Shown here: positions 16,219 through 25,793 of the stretch, one piece after another
Position numbering within the stretch: the first letter of the stretch is position 1
Layout: each line of letters begins with the position of its first letter
Assembly: GCF_018860525.1 (NCBI RefSeq)
Contig: NZ_JAHKPM010000054.1
Coordinates: 52,928-116,927 of the forward strand
From: Vibrio hepatarius
GTDB lineage: Bacteria > Pseudomonadota > Gammaproteobacteria > Enterobacterales > Vibrionaceae
DNA length: 64,000 bases
Reading direction: 5' to 3'
The notes under the pieces: model-generated
What the model was told of the DNA's origin: nothing
The model's database searches: none
Seen by the model: the letters and a program-made list of their open reading frames with translations, nothing else
Position numbers and translations under genes: made by a program

Positions 16219-18126
16219 CTATTTGCAAGAAACATATCCAGTCCAAGATTTCATCGACATGATTGGGTTAGCATCGCGAATATACATCGTATAATCCCAG
16301 TTGTAGTCCTTAGGGTTGTTATCAGTCCAATACACTCTATGGGTTGGCCAGCCAACTCCACCTTCTGCTGAAAAAGCACTCAATTCCTCGACACTTGGTA
16401 AACGCATACCTCTCTGAGAACACATATTCTCCGCCTGATCATAAGTAAACGTCACCCATTTAGGCCCAAAGTCTATCTCGGACTTATAGCCCGTATATAC
16501 ATAACCCTCTCTGTCGGCTTCTTCCTTTGTTACGGGCAAAGAAAATTCATTTGAAACCTCTGGCGGAGGAGGTACTGGCGTATTTAGCACTTCACCACCA
16601 GTACAAGCAACATATTGATGACCATGAGGATAGAGTTTTGAACCTCCACCGTCTACGCCAACCGTATAGTAGCGTCCCTGAGGGTCAATAGTCGCTGACC
16701 AATAGTGGCTAGCAACTGGCCATACATTAGGGTCAATATCTTCGTATTGCTTAAACCAAGCTTGTAGCTCTTCAAGTTCAAATTTAGTTGGAAGACGCAT
16801 ACCTTGGTCTTGGCATAAGTCAGTCGCTTGTTGATAGTTATAGGTCGGCCACGATAAACCCGTAGCGTATTCTGTTATTTCAGTTGAGTATGAAATACCT
16901 AAGTCATCAGCCAAACCGCTTCGAATTGGCACACTAAACTGTGTTGAGGATATTCCAGTTACATCAGAGTTTGCTAACCACGTCTCTCCTTCATTGCCAA
17001 GATTTTCCCATCGGGATTGCAGTTTTTCGACCTCTAATTCAGTCAAGTAAGCTGCAATAAAGTTATCTGGATCATGAAGGACATCATTACTGTTTATGGC
17101 ATTAACTCCTTTAATAACACTTTCCAATTGACTCGAAATCAGAGCCCAACCCCCTCTCAACCTTTGCTGCGCTGCCAAAGCAGAGCGTGTGCTTTCTAGT
17201 ATGTTTTTTATACTATCTGTCGCAATGTTCCAAGATAAATATACGGCTTGATCGTGCGCCATCTCTTCTCTTAGGACAATAACATCTTCACGAATAGACT
17301 GAATCTCATTTTTCAAAGCCACTGCTTTCGCAGAGCCAGCACCTGCGGTGCTTATTGCGGCAATCGTTCCAAAAGGAAAGATCCATGCATAAGTAGGCGT
17401 GGTTGCGGCTACGGTTACCCATTTACGGTATTGACTATTAAGTTCATCGATTCTTTGTTTTAGCGCATCAATCTCTCTACTGGCTTCACTTCCGTCATTC
17501 TCAAGAATACCTTGATTTGAACTTTGCAACCGATCGAGGTCTTGTACCTGAACATCGAGAGAATTGATAAAATCGGTTAAGCCATACCCGAGTGCATCTG
17601 CAGCTTGGTAATACCTAGTCGCGTCCTCAAGCATTGCCTCTAATATTACTAGTAAATCTGCTTTTGCCCGTTCAAACGCCATATCATCGGCATTCTCCGC
17701 CGCTTCCACAATGAGTTGTGATTGCAGCAACATTCCAGTAGAAGAATCGTTCATCTCATGAGAATACTCAATCAGGTTTTCAACCAAAGTAATCATCCTA
17801 TCGCGATAGCCAGATTCTCCTAACCAATCGCTCGATATATGATTGATATTTTGATAATTAGAGAGTAAGTCTTGATATACCCCATCAAAGTCCACGTAAT
17901 TACTCATATTAAAACGCTTACGCATACTCTCTTGAGTAACAGGTAGTGTACTCGCACTGCGAGCCAACATATTCAATTCAATCCATTCTTCTTCGCTTAG
18001 AAGGAAGTCATCGCTCTCAGATGAAAATACATCCAAATTGCCCAAACCATTATAGTTTTCAGCCAATGATATGTTATTTACTGCCAACATACATGACACT
18101 GCTAACACTGTTTTGCACCAATCCAT
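16219..18126 (-). CDS. Secreted XaxA-like alpha-pore-forming protein with two Lcl/DUF1566 domains
   Basis: 635 residues. A signal peptide covers residues 1-22 (ends L-A-E-N). Residues about 40-390 align along their full length with the 397-aa protein encoded at 20653-21846: L-S-E-E-E-W-I-E-L near 43, a long helical region, I-L-E-N-D-G-S near 207, a hydrophobic hairpin at about 236-270 (P-F-G-T-I-A-A-I-S-T-A-G-A-G), then helices. This is the layout of alpha-xenorhabdolysin/YaxA A subunits. Two C-terminal Lcl/DUF1566-like domains follow (about 421-509 and 545-635), each with M-R-L-P, Y-W and a Cys pair, joined by a Pro-rich linker at 515-523. They may bind host glycans or receptors. Third gene of a putative toxin locus. 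Confidence 0.7.
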   Translation of the reverse strand: MDWCKTVLAVSCMLAVNNISLAENYNGLGNLDVFSSESDDFLLSEEEWIELNMLARSASTLPVTQESMRKRFNMSNYVDFDGVYQDLLSNYQNINHISSDWLGESGYRDRMITLVENLIEYSHEMNDSSTGMLLQSQLIVEAAENADDMAFERAKADLLVILEAMLEDATRYYQAADALGYGLTDFINSLDVQVQDLDRLQSSNQGILENDGSEASREIDALKQRIDELNSQYRKWVTVAATTPTYAWIFPFGTIAAISTAGAGSAKAVALKNEIQSIREDVIVLREEMAHDQAVYLSWNIATDSIKNILESTRSALAAQQRLRGGWALISSQLESVIKGVNAINSNDVLHDPDNFIAAYLTELEVEKLQSRWENLGNEGETWLANSDVTGISSTQFSVPIRSGLADDLGISYSTEITEYATGLSWPTYNYQQATDLCQDQGMRLPTKFELEELQAWFKQYEDIDPNVWPVASHYWSATIDPQGRYYTVGVDGGGSKLYPHGHQYVACTGGEVLNTPVPPPPEVSNEFSLPVTKEEADREGYVYTGYKSEIDFGPKWVTFTYDQAENMCSQRGMRLPSVEELSAFSAEGGVGWPTHRVYWTDNNPKDYNWDYTMYIRDANPIMSMKSWTGYVSCK

Positions 18127-18216
18127 AGTTGCCTCTTAAGATCTAAGGTTTTAATAAAATTGAGGTTTAGATTGCGCTATAGCACTTCTGCATAGCACAA
18201 GGATAAGAATTGAAAT

Positions 18217-20586
18217 CTAAAACTCGGGCGTTACCCACTCTCCAGAGAAGGAAAGCTTAATATTCTCAACTTTGCTTAAGTCGACTTTTTCGTGCTCGAA
18301 TAATTTGACCGTCCAAGTAGAAAACGGCGTGGGTTTGAAAATGAACTTACCAAAGTTCTCTGATATGTCACCGGGAGTAATAATGTTATATTCATCTCCC
18401 TGTTTATCGTACGAATATATACGGTGGGATTCTTTAGTGTTGAATATATATGGCTGGTTCTGGTAAAAATCCCTAAACTCTCCAGTGTGGGTAATTTGAA
18501 ATTCATATCTGCCGTCTACTAATTCTGTTCCATACAGCTCAACACCAATACTATTTAAACGGACCCTTTCTTTATTGTTAAATATTCCACCACCAAAAGT
18601 TTCATGGTTTTGCTCGTTAACAATAAAGCTAAATTCACCAGTCTCTTTTAATTGATTGAGTATTGCTTGATCATTGATGTCTGTATCTATTGAAAAGCTC
18701 TGTGGAGGGTTTTCATAGAAGCTTTCAATCACATGAGAAAGTTGTTCATCCATAGAGACCAGATTTTGATTGTATTCTAAATAACTGGCGTTAATGCGAG
18801 GGGTGACCGTACTATCTTCGAAGGTATGATACTTATAAGCAGCGTTATAGTTGAGCAAAGCACTATAAAGAGGGCGCTTAAACAGGTTGTATGCACGGTA
18901 AAGGTACTGTTCGACTTCCTGCAGAGCTTGCTCGTCCGTATCCAAGTCGTTTATGTACTGAACAACGCTATCATAGTCTTTTTCAATCGCTTCTTTCGCT
19001 AGCTGAAGCTCAGTTAACCTATAGGTTGCTATGACAGCCTTGACCTGCAAGCCTGAAACACTCGAGCCCCAAGTCATGAGCTTATTCAGCTCATTCTTGT
19101 ACTCTCTTGTACCTAAAACACCCAACTCCTGAGCCGCGCCAAGTGCAGTATCAATATCGATTCTAGCAAGCTCCCAACCAGTGCTAGACGACCCGAGATC
19201 AGGGATATCGATTTCTGTTTCCCTCATTAGACCATTAAGCTCTGCGGTCAGTTGATTGCTTTTTATCAGTTTCAATATGGAATCTAGATTGGCACTGAGA
19301 TCTTTAATCTTCTTAATATCTTTACTAAGCTGCTCTAAACGTTTTGAAATCGTCACTGCTTGCTGAGCATCTTGAGCTGCATCACCTATGGCTTGTGCTG
19401 CGCTTTCAATTCCAGCAGGACCAATCGTAAATGCAGAGATCACGGACGAGCCTAGATCAGCCAATGAACTAAACACTTCAATCGCTATACCAGCGATAAA
19501 CTTACGCTGGTAGTCAATAATGCCTTGCCTGAAGTTCTGCTTTGCAACTTCGACAACACCCTCTTGCTCCTTAAAACTTTCAATTTTGCTCTCAATACTG
19601 TTTTGGAAAGATGTAATCTGCCTTTCTTGGTTTTCAATGATCGCTTGCTGGGCACTCAGTGCATTATCCAGCTTATCCAACATCAAACGTGCACTGTCTT
19701 TTCTCGCTTGGACATCATTTTGGTGGTTTTCAAACTGATCATATTCACTCTGAAACGCTTCCATCGCGTCCAAAATCTGACTGTAGCTATTGGAATATAA
19801 ATTTAAATCAAGAACTGGAACAAAATTCTGATCTTTTTGAGAGGAAGAATAAAATAAGCTCAAGCTTTTTAGAGCACGAAAAGTATCGTCAAAATTCCAA
19901 TCGTTTTCCTCATTAATGAGCGCATCACTATTTGCTAATAAATTCGCATACCATTCTAGTATATCAATACTAAGCTGAGGTTTACTGTCATACGCAGACA
20001 TTCCGTAATCATAAGCAAGATTAAAAATATAATCTCTATCTTCGTTTAATTGTACAATAATGCCTTCAATACTTTCGCTATCATAGCTAACGGTTTCCCT
20101 GCCAAGTAAGTTTCTATAGGTAAATTTAAAATTCTCACCTTTGTCTTCGACTCGTGTAACCGTTCCTGTATGTGAAGTAATCAGTATTCCTGCCTCAATC
20201 TTATCCGCAATAATAGTCACCGATGTATTGGCATCTTCTAATTGACTAAAACCAATCAGACCATCACCTTGGATGTAACGGGCTAGTATCACAATATGTT
20301 TGCCTTGGATATTTTGCGAAACTACTTCATCAAGCAATAATGTATCGGCAATAAAAATATAACGCCCTCTGCCTGGATACTGCTCAAAGGTTCTGTTGAG
20401 TTCCGCCGAATCAAGCAACATAGCTTGTCTCACCACTTTTCGGCTACTAACGTCCGTCACTTCCTTTGTTTGACCGGGCATATAGCTTGGTACAGAAACA
20501 TCATAGAAATCAGACCATGGATTCGCTGACACGCCAAAACTTGCTAGCAGCAACCCAGTAAGAATTTTGCTCTTTTTGAAAAACAT
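18217..20586 (-). CDS. Secreted 789-aa coiled-coil protein, putative pore-forming toxin partner
   Basis: A signal peptide covers residues 1-21 (V-S-A-N). Residues about 70-190 look like beta strands; 215-350 and 405-470 are long heptad-rich helices. A hydrophobic segment at about 361-400 (I-A-G-I-A-I-E-V-F-S-S-L-A-D-L-G, then F-T-I-G-P-A-G) sits between them, as in alpha-pore-forming toxins. A C-terminal beta domain covers about 630-789 (R-V-R-L-N-S-I-G-V-E-L, T-P-F-S-T-W-T-V-K-L). No family is recognised with certainty. It lies between the two XaxA-like genes on the same strand, so a joint pore complex or a B/C-type subunit is inferred. Confidence 0.6.
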   Translation of the reverse strand: MFFKKSKILTGLLLASFGVSANPWSDFYDVSVPSYMPGQTKEVTDVSSRKVVRQAMLLDSAELNRTFEQYPGRGRYIFIADTLLLDEVVSQNIQGKHIVILARYIQGDGLIGFSQLEDANTSVTIIADKIEAGILITSHTGTVTRVEDKGENFKFTYRNLLGRETVSYDSESIEGIIVQLNEDRDYIFNLAYDYGMSAYDSKPQLSIDILEWYANLLANSDALINEENDWNFDDTFRALKSLSLFYSSSQKDQNFVPVLDLNLYSNSYSQILDAMEAFQSEYDQFENHQNDVQARKDSARLMLDKLDNALSAQQAIIENQERQITSFQNSIESKIESFKEQEGVVEVAKQNFRQGIIDYQRKFIAGIAIEVFSSLADLGSSVISAFTIGPAGIESAAQAIGDAAQDAQQAVTISKRLEQLSKDIKKIKDLSANLDSILKLIKSNQLTAELNGLMRETEIDIPDLGSSSTGWELARIDIDTALGAAQELGVLGTREYKNELNKLMTWGSSVSGLQVKAVIATYRLTELQLAKEAIEKDYDSVVQYINDLDTDEQALQEVEQYLYRAYNLFKRPLYSALLNYNAAYKYHTFEDSTVTPRINASYLEYNQNLVSMDEQLSHVIESFYENPPQSFSIDTDINDQAILNQLKETGEFSFIVNEQNHETFGGGIFNNKERVRLNSIGVELYGTELVDGRYEFQITHTGEFRDFYQNQPYIFNTKESHRIYSYDKQGDEYNIITPGDISENFGKFIFKPTPFSTWTVKLFEHEKVDLSKVENIKLSFSGEWVTPEF

Positions 20587-20619
20587 AGCGTTACTCCATC
20601 AACTTAGTGGGGAAAATTA

Positions 20620-20645
20620 AAGGCAGCCAGATCTGTGGCTGCCTT
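20620..20645 (-). terminator. Terminator between the first two toxin-locus genes
   Basis: AAGGCAGCC (20620-20628) pairs with GGCTGCCTT (20637-20645) across 8 bases. On the minus strand it is followed by a T-rich stretch. It sits after the 397-aa gene and just before the 789-aa gene. Confidence 0.65.
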
Positions 20646-20652
20646 AGTGCTG

Positions 20653-21846
20653 CTATTCGTTGCTTTGAGTCACGTAAGAATTACGTACCCACTCCTCTGT
20701 TGTCTCTTTAATTTCTCCCCAGCGAGTTTCTAACTCTTGAAGCTCTGTCGCGGTTAGTGCAATGGCGATCAGCAAATCAGGATTATCGATAACATCTTCG
20801 CTGTTTGCTCCTTGTATCCCGTCAAGTGCCGCTTGAAGCTGAGCAACAACGAGTACCCAAGCCCCTTTGAGTTTCTCTAGCGCATTAAGTGCTTCTGATA
20901 GTTGATCTCGAGTGTTGGTAATACTGCCATTGGCAAGCTGCCATGAGGCGTATGTTAGCTCCTCGGTCCTAAGACGTTTGGTCAGGCTCTCAATGTCTTC
21001 TTTGATAAATTTGATTTCATTTTTTAATGCAATAGCTTGCGCTGTCCCGCCAGATGCAGCACCAATCGACGCGATTAAACCAAAAGGAAAAGCAACCGTA
21101 GAATAAACGGGAGACGTTGCTGCCACTTTTACCCACTTACTGTATTCCTTATTTACCTCTTCAATTCTATCTTGTAGGGCATCTATCTCATCTTTTGTCG
21201 CTGAACCGTCATTTTCAAGAATATCAGTATTTGCCGACTGAACTTCTTGAAGTTCTTGATCTTCTGCATCTAACGTATTGACGAACTCTGTAAGTTTTGT
21301 ACCAAGTTCATCAGCCTTATCATAATATTCTTGAGTGTCGGTTAGCATGTTATCTAGCAATCTGCGAATGATGGTTAGATACGAATCACCAACCGCTAGA
21401 TTATTGTCATTAATCGCTAAATATAACTTGTCAACAAAATAAGATATATTCTCACTACCTGTCAGAACATCGTCCGAGTAAATAACAATATCTGTAGCTA
21501 AGCCGACCATTTGGTCTCTATAGCCCCCCGCATTTAGCCACTGCCCAGAAATATCATGCACACTTTGATAACTTCTCAAAAGTTCTTGGTAGTTACTTCC
21601 AAAATCCAGAGAACCTAATAGGAATTCGTTGCGCATGTCGTCTTCGGTAATAGGGAGTGCCCTTGCTGTCGCAGAAAACAGCTGAATGGCTGCCCATTCA
21701 TCTGTACTTAAAACAAACTTTTCTTCATTTGCTTCTTCACTTATATAAGTAAAGTCTTCTGGGGCATCACCAATTTTTTCTGCGAGAACATTTGCAGTAA
21801 AACTACAGGCCAATAATGTAGCTAGAGCACTTCTTTTGAATTTCAT
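20653..21846 (-). CDS. Secreted XaxA/YaxA-like alpha-pore-forming protein
   Basis: 397 residues. A signal peptide covers residues 1-22 (V-L-A-E). The mature part opens with L-S-T-D-E-W-A-A-I-Q at about 46 and A-L-P-I-T-E-D-D-M-R at about 63, as A subunits of alpha-xenorhabdolysin-type toxins do. Long amphipathic helices follow, with a hydrophobic Gly/Ala hairpin at about 239-272 (P-F-G-L-I-A-S-I-G-A-A-S-G-G) and a C-terminal helix pair. It is a full-length paralogue of residues 40-390 of the 635-aa protein downstream. Known XaxA/YaxA proteins usually lack signal peptides, so the Sec signal is notable. Promoter-proximal gene of the locus, with a terminator directly after it. Confidence 0.72.
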   Translation of the reverse strand: MKFKRSALATLLACSFTANVLAEKIGDAPEDFTYISEEANEEKFVLSTDEWAAIQLFSATARALPITEDDMRNEFLLGSLDFGSNYQELLRSYQSVHDISGQWLNAGGYRDQMVGLATDIVIYSDDVLTGSENISYFVDKLYLAINDNNLAVGDSYLTIIRRLLDNMLTDTQEYYDKADELGTKLTEFVNTLDAEDQELQEVQSANTDILENDGSATKDEIDALQDRIEEVNKEYSKWVKVAATSPVYSTVAFPFGLIASIGAASGGTAQAIALKNEIKFIKEDIESLTKRLRTEELTYASWQLANGSITNTRDQLSEALNALEKLKGAWVLVVAQLQAALDGIQGANSEDVIDNPDLLIAIALTATELQELETRWGEIKETTEEWVRNSYVTQSNE

Positions 21847-22360
21847 ATTTATACCTCATCAGATCGTTTGCTTACTAAACAGACTGGGTTATTTAATAGA
21901 CGACTATGTGTTCAAATATCATTCAAAATACTGCTTCATCGATTTAGCAAAATAAATAACAATAATATCAGTATGGGATATTGGTTTAATAAATGTTACT
22001 TAAATGTTATTTTTATGTGTTATCGATCGAAAATTGACCATGCTTTGGGCCTAGAAATAAGCTAAGAAATATTTATATATTTTTTTAAAATAGAGAAGTG
22101 AGTTTGAGTAAAATTTTCTATATGAAGATTAAAATTTTTTAGTTATGGGTAGTGTGAATGCAATTAATATTTTTTATTTATATAATTAGTAGTGTTAACA
22201 TTTACACAGATTATCTATATTTTTCTAATTAAGATTACTAGGACAAAATATAATAATTCTTAATCAAGTTAAAGAGAAGAGGAATTATTATTAATCCCTG
22301 AATGAATACTAGACGTACCAATGCAGTCCCCTACTATCATTCCAATAGGCACTATAATGA
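21847..22360. other. AT-rich intergenic region upstream of the toxin locus
   Basis: About 510 bases with very low GC between the toxin locus and pheT. It must contain the promoter of the minus-strand toxin genes, but I could not single one out among many AT-rich boxes. No coding potential was seen. Confidence 0.5.
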
Positions 22361-22383
22361 AAAACCTGCCAGAAGCAGGTTTT
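22361..22383 (-). terminator. Terminator after pheT
   Basis: AAAACCTGC (22361-22369) pairs with GCAGGTTTT (22375-22383) with a 5-base loop. On the minus strand the stem is followed by T residues, so pheST transcription stops here without an ihfA gene. Confidence 0.8.
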
Positions 22384-22403
22384 TACTATACATTTAGTGT
22401 TGA

Positions 22404-24791
22404 TTAGTCCCGAAGAGAAGCACCAAATTTTTCAGAAACATGAGCAACAATAGCATCAACTGCGCCTGCAATATCCGAGTCTTCCAACGTTCGTTCTACC
22501 GACTGTAGACTTAGGGCAATGGCAAGGCTCTTCTTGCCTTCCTCTACCCCTTTACCAACATAAACATCAAACAAGCGAGCATCTGTGAGGAATTCTCCTC
22601 CTTTTTCGATACACGCTGCAACGATATCGCCAGATGCAATTTCTTCTTCGACAACCAGTGCAATATCACGACGGTTTGAAGGGAACTTAGAAAGCTGTAC
22701 CGCTTCTGGGATCACCTTAGTGTTGATGGCAGACCACTCGATTTCAAACACAATCGTGCGACCATTTAAACCAAATTTACGCTCAAGCTCTGGATGAACA
22801 GTACCAATTACACCGACTTCTTTTCCATCTACCATGATTGCCGCAGATTGTCCTGGATGCAATGCCGGATGCTTGACCGCAGCAAAAGAGTACGCTTTTT
22901 CATTCGCAGACAGTTCAAGAATAGCTTCAAGATCGCCTTTCAAATCGAAAAAATCAACCGTGTTAGTTTCTATATCCCAATGTTCTTCACTGCGAGCACC
23001 AGCGATCACACCCGCCAGCATTGGTTCTTGGCGCATTCCGTTTTCTGATGACTCACAAGGGATAAAACGCAGGCCATACTCGAAGAGACGAACACGTGGC
23101 TGCTGACGCTTTTGATTATGAACAACCGTGTTGAGAAGACCTTGTATCAAACCCAGACGCATCGCTGACATATCAGCAGAAATTGGGAAAGGTAAGATCA
23201 GTGGCTCAACATCTGGAACCGTCAGTTTTTGCTGCTCGGGCTCAACAAAACTGTAAGTGATGGCTTCTTGGAAACCACGATCCACGAGCAAGTTACGAAC
23301 ACGTTTCAGTGGAATATTCGCTTCTACATGATCGTGCATTTTTAGATCAGCGGCTGGACTCTGATTTGGAATATTGTCATAGCCATAGATACGACCCACT
23401 TCTTCAATCAAATCTTGCTCGATGGCAATATCAAAGCGCCACGTTGGTGCAGTCGCTGTCCAGCCAGCTTCGGTTGTCGCAACTTGCATACCCAAACGCT
23501 CTAAAATCTCAACCAGATCTGCATCGGCAATATGATGGCCAAGTAGGCGATCGAGTTTAGTACGGCGCAATGCGACTGTATTTGGTGTTGGCAGATCGCT
23601 TGCTGATTCAACGGCAACAACAGGAGCCACTTCACCGCCACAGATTTCAATTAATAGCTCGGTTGCACGCTCCATCGCACTTGCTTGCAATGCATAATCA
23701 ACACCGCGTTCAAAACGCATTGATGAATCTGTGTGTAAACCATAACTGCGTGCACGACCGCGAATATGATCAGGCGCGAAGAAGGCACACTCTAGTAAAA
23801 CATCTTGGGTTTCAGACGTTACACCAGAATCCTGACCGCCAAAAATCCCTGCAATACCGAGTGCTTTATTATGATCCGCGATAACCAGTGTATCAGCATT
23901 CAATTCCGCTTCACTTCCATCAAGAAGCGTGAGCTTTTCACCCTGCTCAGCCATACGAACCACAATACCACCGTCGATTTTGTTCAAATCGAAAGCATGC
24001 ATTGGTTGGCCTTGCTCTAGCAAGATGTAGTTCGTAATATCAACCACTGGATCAATCGAACGAATACCACAGCGACGCAGTTTCTCTTGCATCCAAAGCG
24101 GCGTTTGGGCTTTAACGTTCACATTTTTAACCACGCGACCAAGGTAGCGAGGACATACTACTGGCGCTTTAACGTCAATAGAGACCGTATCGTCTATTGC
24201 AGGAGCCACTGGGTTTATTGCCGGTTCAGTGACGTCCGCACGGTTAAGTACACCGACCTCACGAGCAAGACCACGAATACTAAAACAATCAGCACGGTTT
24301 GCAGTAAGGTCAACATCAACAGTGACATCGTTTAGCCCTAAGAACTCACGAAAATCAGTACCAATCGCAGCATTTTCAGCGAGTTCCATAATGCCATCAG
24401 ACTCAACATCAATACCAAGCTCAGAGAATGAACACAGCATACCATGCGATGGTTGACCACGTAATTTGGCTTTTTTGATTTTGAAATCGCCGGGAAGTAC
24501 AGCGCCTACGATTGCTACCGCCACCTTAATTCCTAACCGACAATTTGGTGCACCGCATACGATATCAAGCAGTTCATCTTCACCGACGTCAACTTTCGTT
24601 ACACGTAGTTTATCCGCATCTGGGTGTTGACCACATTCCACAACATGGCCAACCTTAACACCTGTAAAAGAGCCAGCCACAGGAAGAACATCATCAACCT
24701 CCAAGCCAGCCATCGTAATTTGGTGAGTCAACTCATCCGTTGAAACCGAAGGGTTCACCCACTCACGAAGCCAAGTTTCGCTAAATTTCAT
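22404..24791 (-). CDS. pheT: Phenylalanyl-tRNA synthetase beta subunit
   Basis: 795 residues, the usual length. Domain order: N-terminal EMAP-like tRNA-binding domain (about 40-150, with V-V-x-C-x-x-H-P-D-A-D-K-L and I-V-C-G-A-P-N), B3/B4 editing domain, B5 domain (about 400-470), core catalytic-like domain, and C-terminal ferredoxin-like anticodon-binding domain (S-K-F-P-S-N-R-R-D-I-A-L). It forms the alpha2-beta2 enzyme with PheS that charges tRNA-Phe and hydrolyses Tyr-tRNA-Phe. It lies 18 bases after pheS and is followed by a strong terminator; ihfA, which follows pheT in E. coli, is missing here. Confidence 0.97.
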   Translation of the reverse strand: MKFSETWLREWVNPSVSTDELTHQITMAGLEVDDVLPVAGSFTGVKVGHVVECGQHPDADKLRVTKVDVGEDELLDIVCGAPNCRLGIKVAVAIVGAVLPGDFKIKKAKLRGQPSHGMLCSFSELGIDVESDGIMELAENAAIGTDFREFLGLNDVTVDVDLTANRADCFSIRGLAREVGVLNRADVTEPAINPVAPAIDDTVSIDVKAPVVCPRYLGRVVKNVNVKAQTPLWMQEKLRRCGIRSIDPVVDITNYILLEQGQPMHAFDLNKIDGGIVVRMAEQGEKLTLLDGSEAELNADTLVIADHNKALGIAGIFGGQDSGVTSETQDVLLECAFFAPDHIRGRARSYGLHTDSSMRFERGVDYALQASAMERATELLIEICGGEVAPVVAVESASDLPTPNTVALRRTKLDRLLGHHIADADLVEILERLGMQVATTEAGWTATAPTWRFDIAIEQDLIEEVGRIYGYDNIPNQSPAADLKMHDHVEANIPLKRVRNLLVDRGFQEAITYSFVEPEQQKLTVPDVEPLILPFPISADMSAMRLGLIQGLLNTVVHNQKRQQPRVRLFEYGLRFIPCESSENGMRQEPMLAGVIAGARSEEHWDIETNTVDFFDLKGDLEAILELSANEKAYSFAAVKHPALHPGQSAAIMVDGKEVGVIGTVHPELERKFGLNGRTIVFEIEWSAINTKVIPEAVQLSKFPSNRRDIALVVEEEIASGDIVAACIEKGGEFLTDARLFDVYVGKGVEEGKKSLAIALSLQSVERTLEDSDIAGAVDAIVAHVSEKFGASLRD

Positions 24792-24809
24792 AGTGATGGT
24801 TCCCCTAGA

Positions 24810-25793
24810 TTACTTGAACTGTTTTAAGAAACGCAGATCGTTCTCGAAGAACGCTCTTAAATCGTTTACACCGTAGCGAAGCATAGTTAAACGCTCTACG
24901 CCCATACCAAATGCAAAACCAGAGTATTTTTCTGCATCAATGCCTACGCTTCGTAGAACATTTGGGTGTACCATGCCACAACCCAATACCTCTAACCATT
25001 TACCATTCTTGCCTTTCACATCCACTTCTGCTGAAGGCTCTGTGAACGGGAAGTATGAAGGGCGAAAACGCACTTCAACTTCTTCTTCAAAGAAGTTACA
25101 CAAGAAGTCATGGAGAATCCCTTTAAGCTGGGCAAAATTAACGTTTTCATCGACTAACATACCTTCCACTTGGTGGAACATTGGTGTGTGAGTTTGGTCG
25201 TAATCGTTACGATAAACGCGCCCCGGAGCAATGAAACGAAACGGTGGCTTTCCATTTTCCATTGTGCGGATCTGAACACCTGAAGTGTGCGTACGCAACA
25301 TAAGATCTGGATTAAAGAAGAAGGTATCATGGTCAGTACGCGCAGGATGATCTTCTGCGATGTTCAGTGCATCAAAATTATGAAATGCATCTTCGATCTC
25401 AGGACCGGACTCTGTATTAAAACCTAGTTCACCAAAGAACTGCTCTATACGTTCAACAGTGCGAGTAACAGGGTGCAGGCCACCATTCTCAATACGACGA
25501 CCAGGTAGAGTGACGTCAATAGTTTCTGCTGCTAATTTCGCTTCTAATTCAGCACGTTGTAGCGCATCTTTTCGAGCCGCAATAGCTTGCTGAACAACGC
25601 CTTTGGCTTTGTTGATCTCTTGGCCAGCACTGCGGCGCTCTTCTGGTGGTAGTTTACCTAGGCTTTGAAGCTGAGCGGTCAGCTCACCTTTTTTACCTAG
25701 ATACTGAACACGCACTTCATCAAGTGCGACTAACGAATCTGCAGCTGTAACAGCAACGTTCGCGTTAGCAATGATCTCTTCTAGATGTTGCAT
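24810..25793 (-). CDS. pheS: Phenylalanyl-tRNA synthetase alpha subunit
   Basis: 327 residues, the normal length. An N-terminal coiled-coil tRNA-binding arm (about 1-85) precedes the class II synthetase core: motif 2 near F-R-x-x-R-V-Y-R-N-D, F-H-Q-V-E-G, and motif 3 G-M-G-V-E-R-L-T-M-L. It activates phenylalanine with ATP. It is the first gene of the pheST operon. A pheM-like leader rich in Phe codons is not visible upstream, so attenuation as in E. coli is not supported here. Confidence 0.97.
   Translation of the reverse strand: MQHLEEIIANANVAVTAADSLVALDEVRVQYLGKKGELTAQLQSLGKLPPEERRSAGQEINKAKGVVQQAIAARKDALQRAELEAKLAAETIDVTLPGRRIENGGLHPVTRTVERIEQFFGELGFNTESGPEIEDAFHNFDALNIAEDHPARTDHDTFFFNPDLMLRTHTSGVQIRTMENGKPPFRFIAPGRVYRNDYDQTHTPMFHQVEGMLVDENVNFAQLKGILHDFLCNFFEEEVEVRFRPSYFPFTEPSAEVDVKGKNGKWLEVLGCGMVHPNVLRSVGIDAEKYSGFAFGMGVERLTMLRYGVNDLRAFFENDLRFLKQFK

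Noticed and set aside
22585..24456. Several plus-strand ORFs of 70-104 codons inside pheT
   Set aside because: They run opposite a full-length pheT with all its domains and show no ribosome sites or family features.
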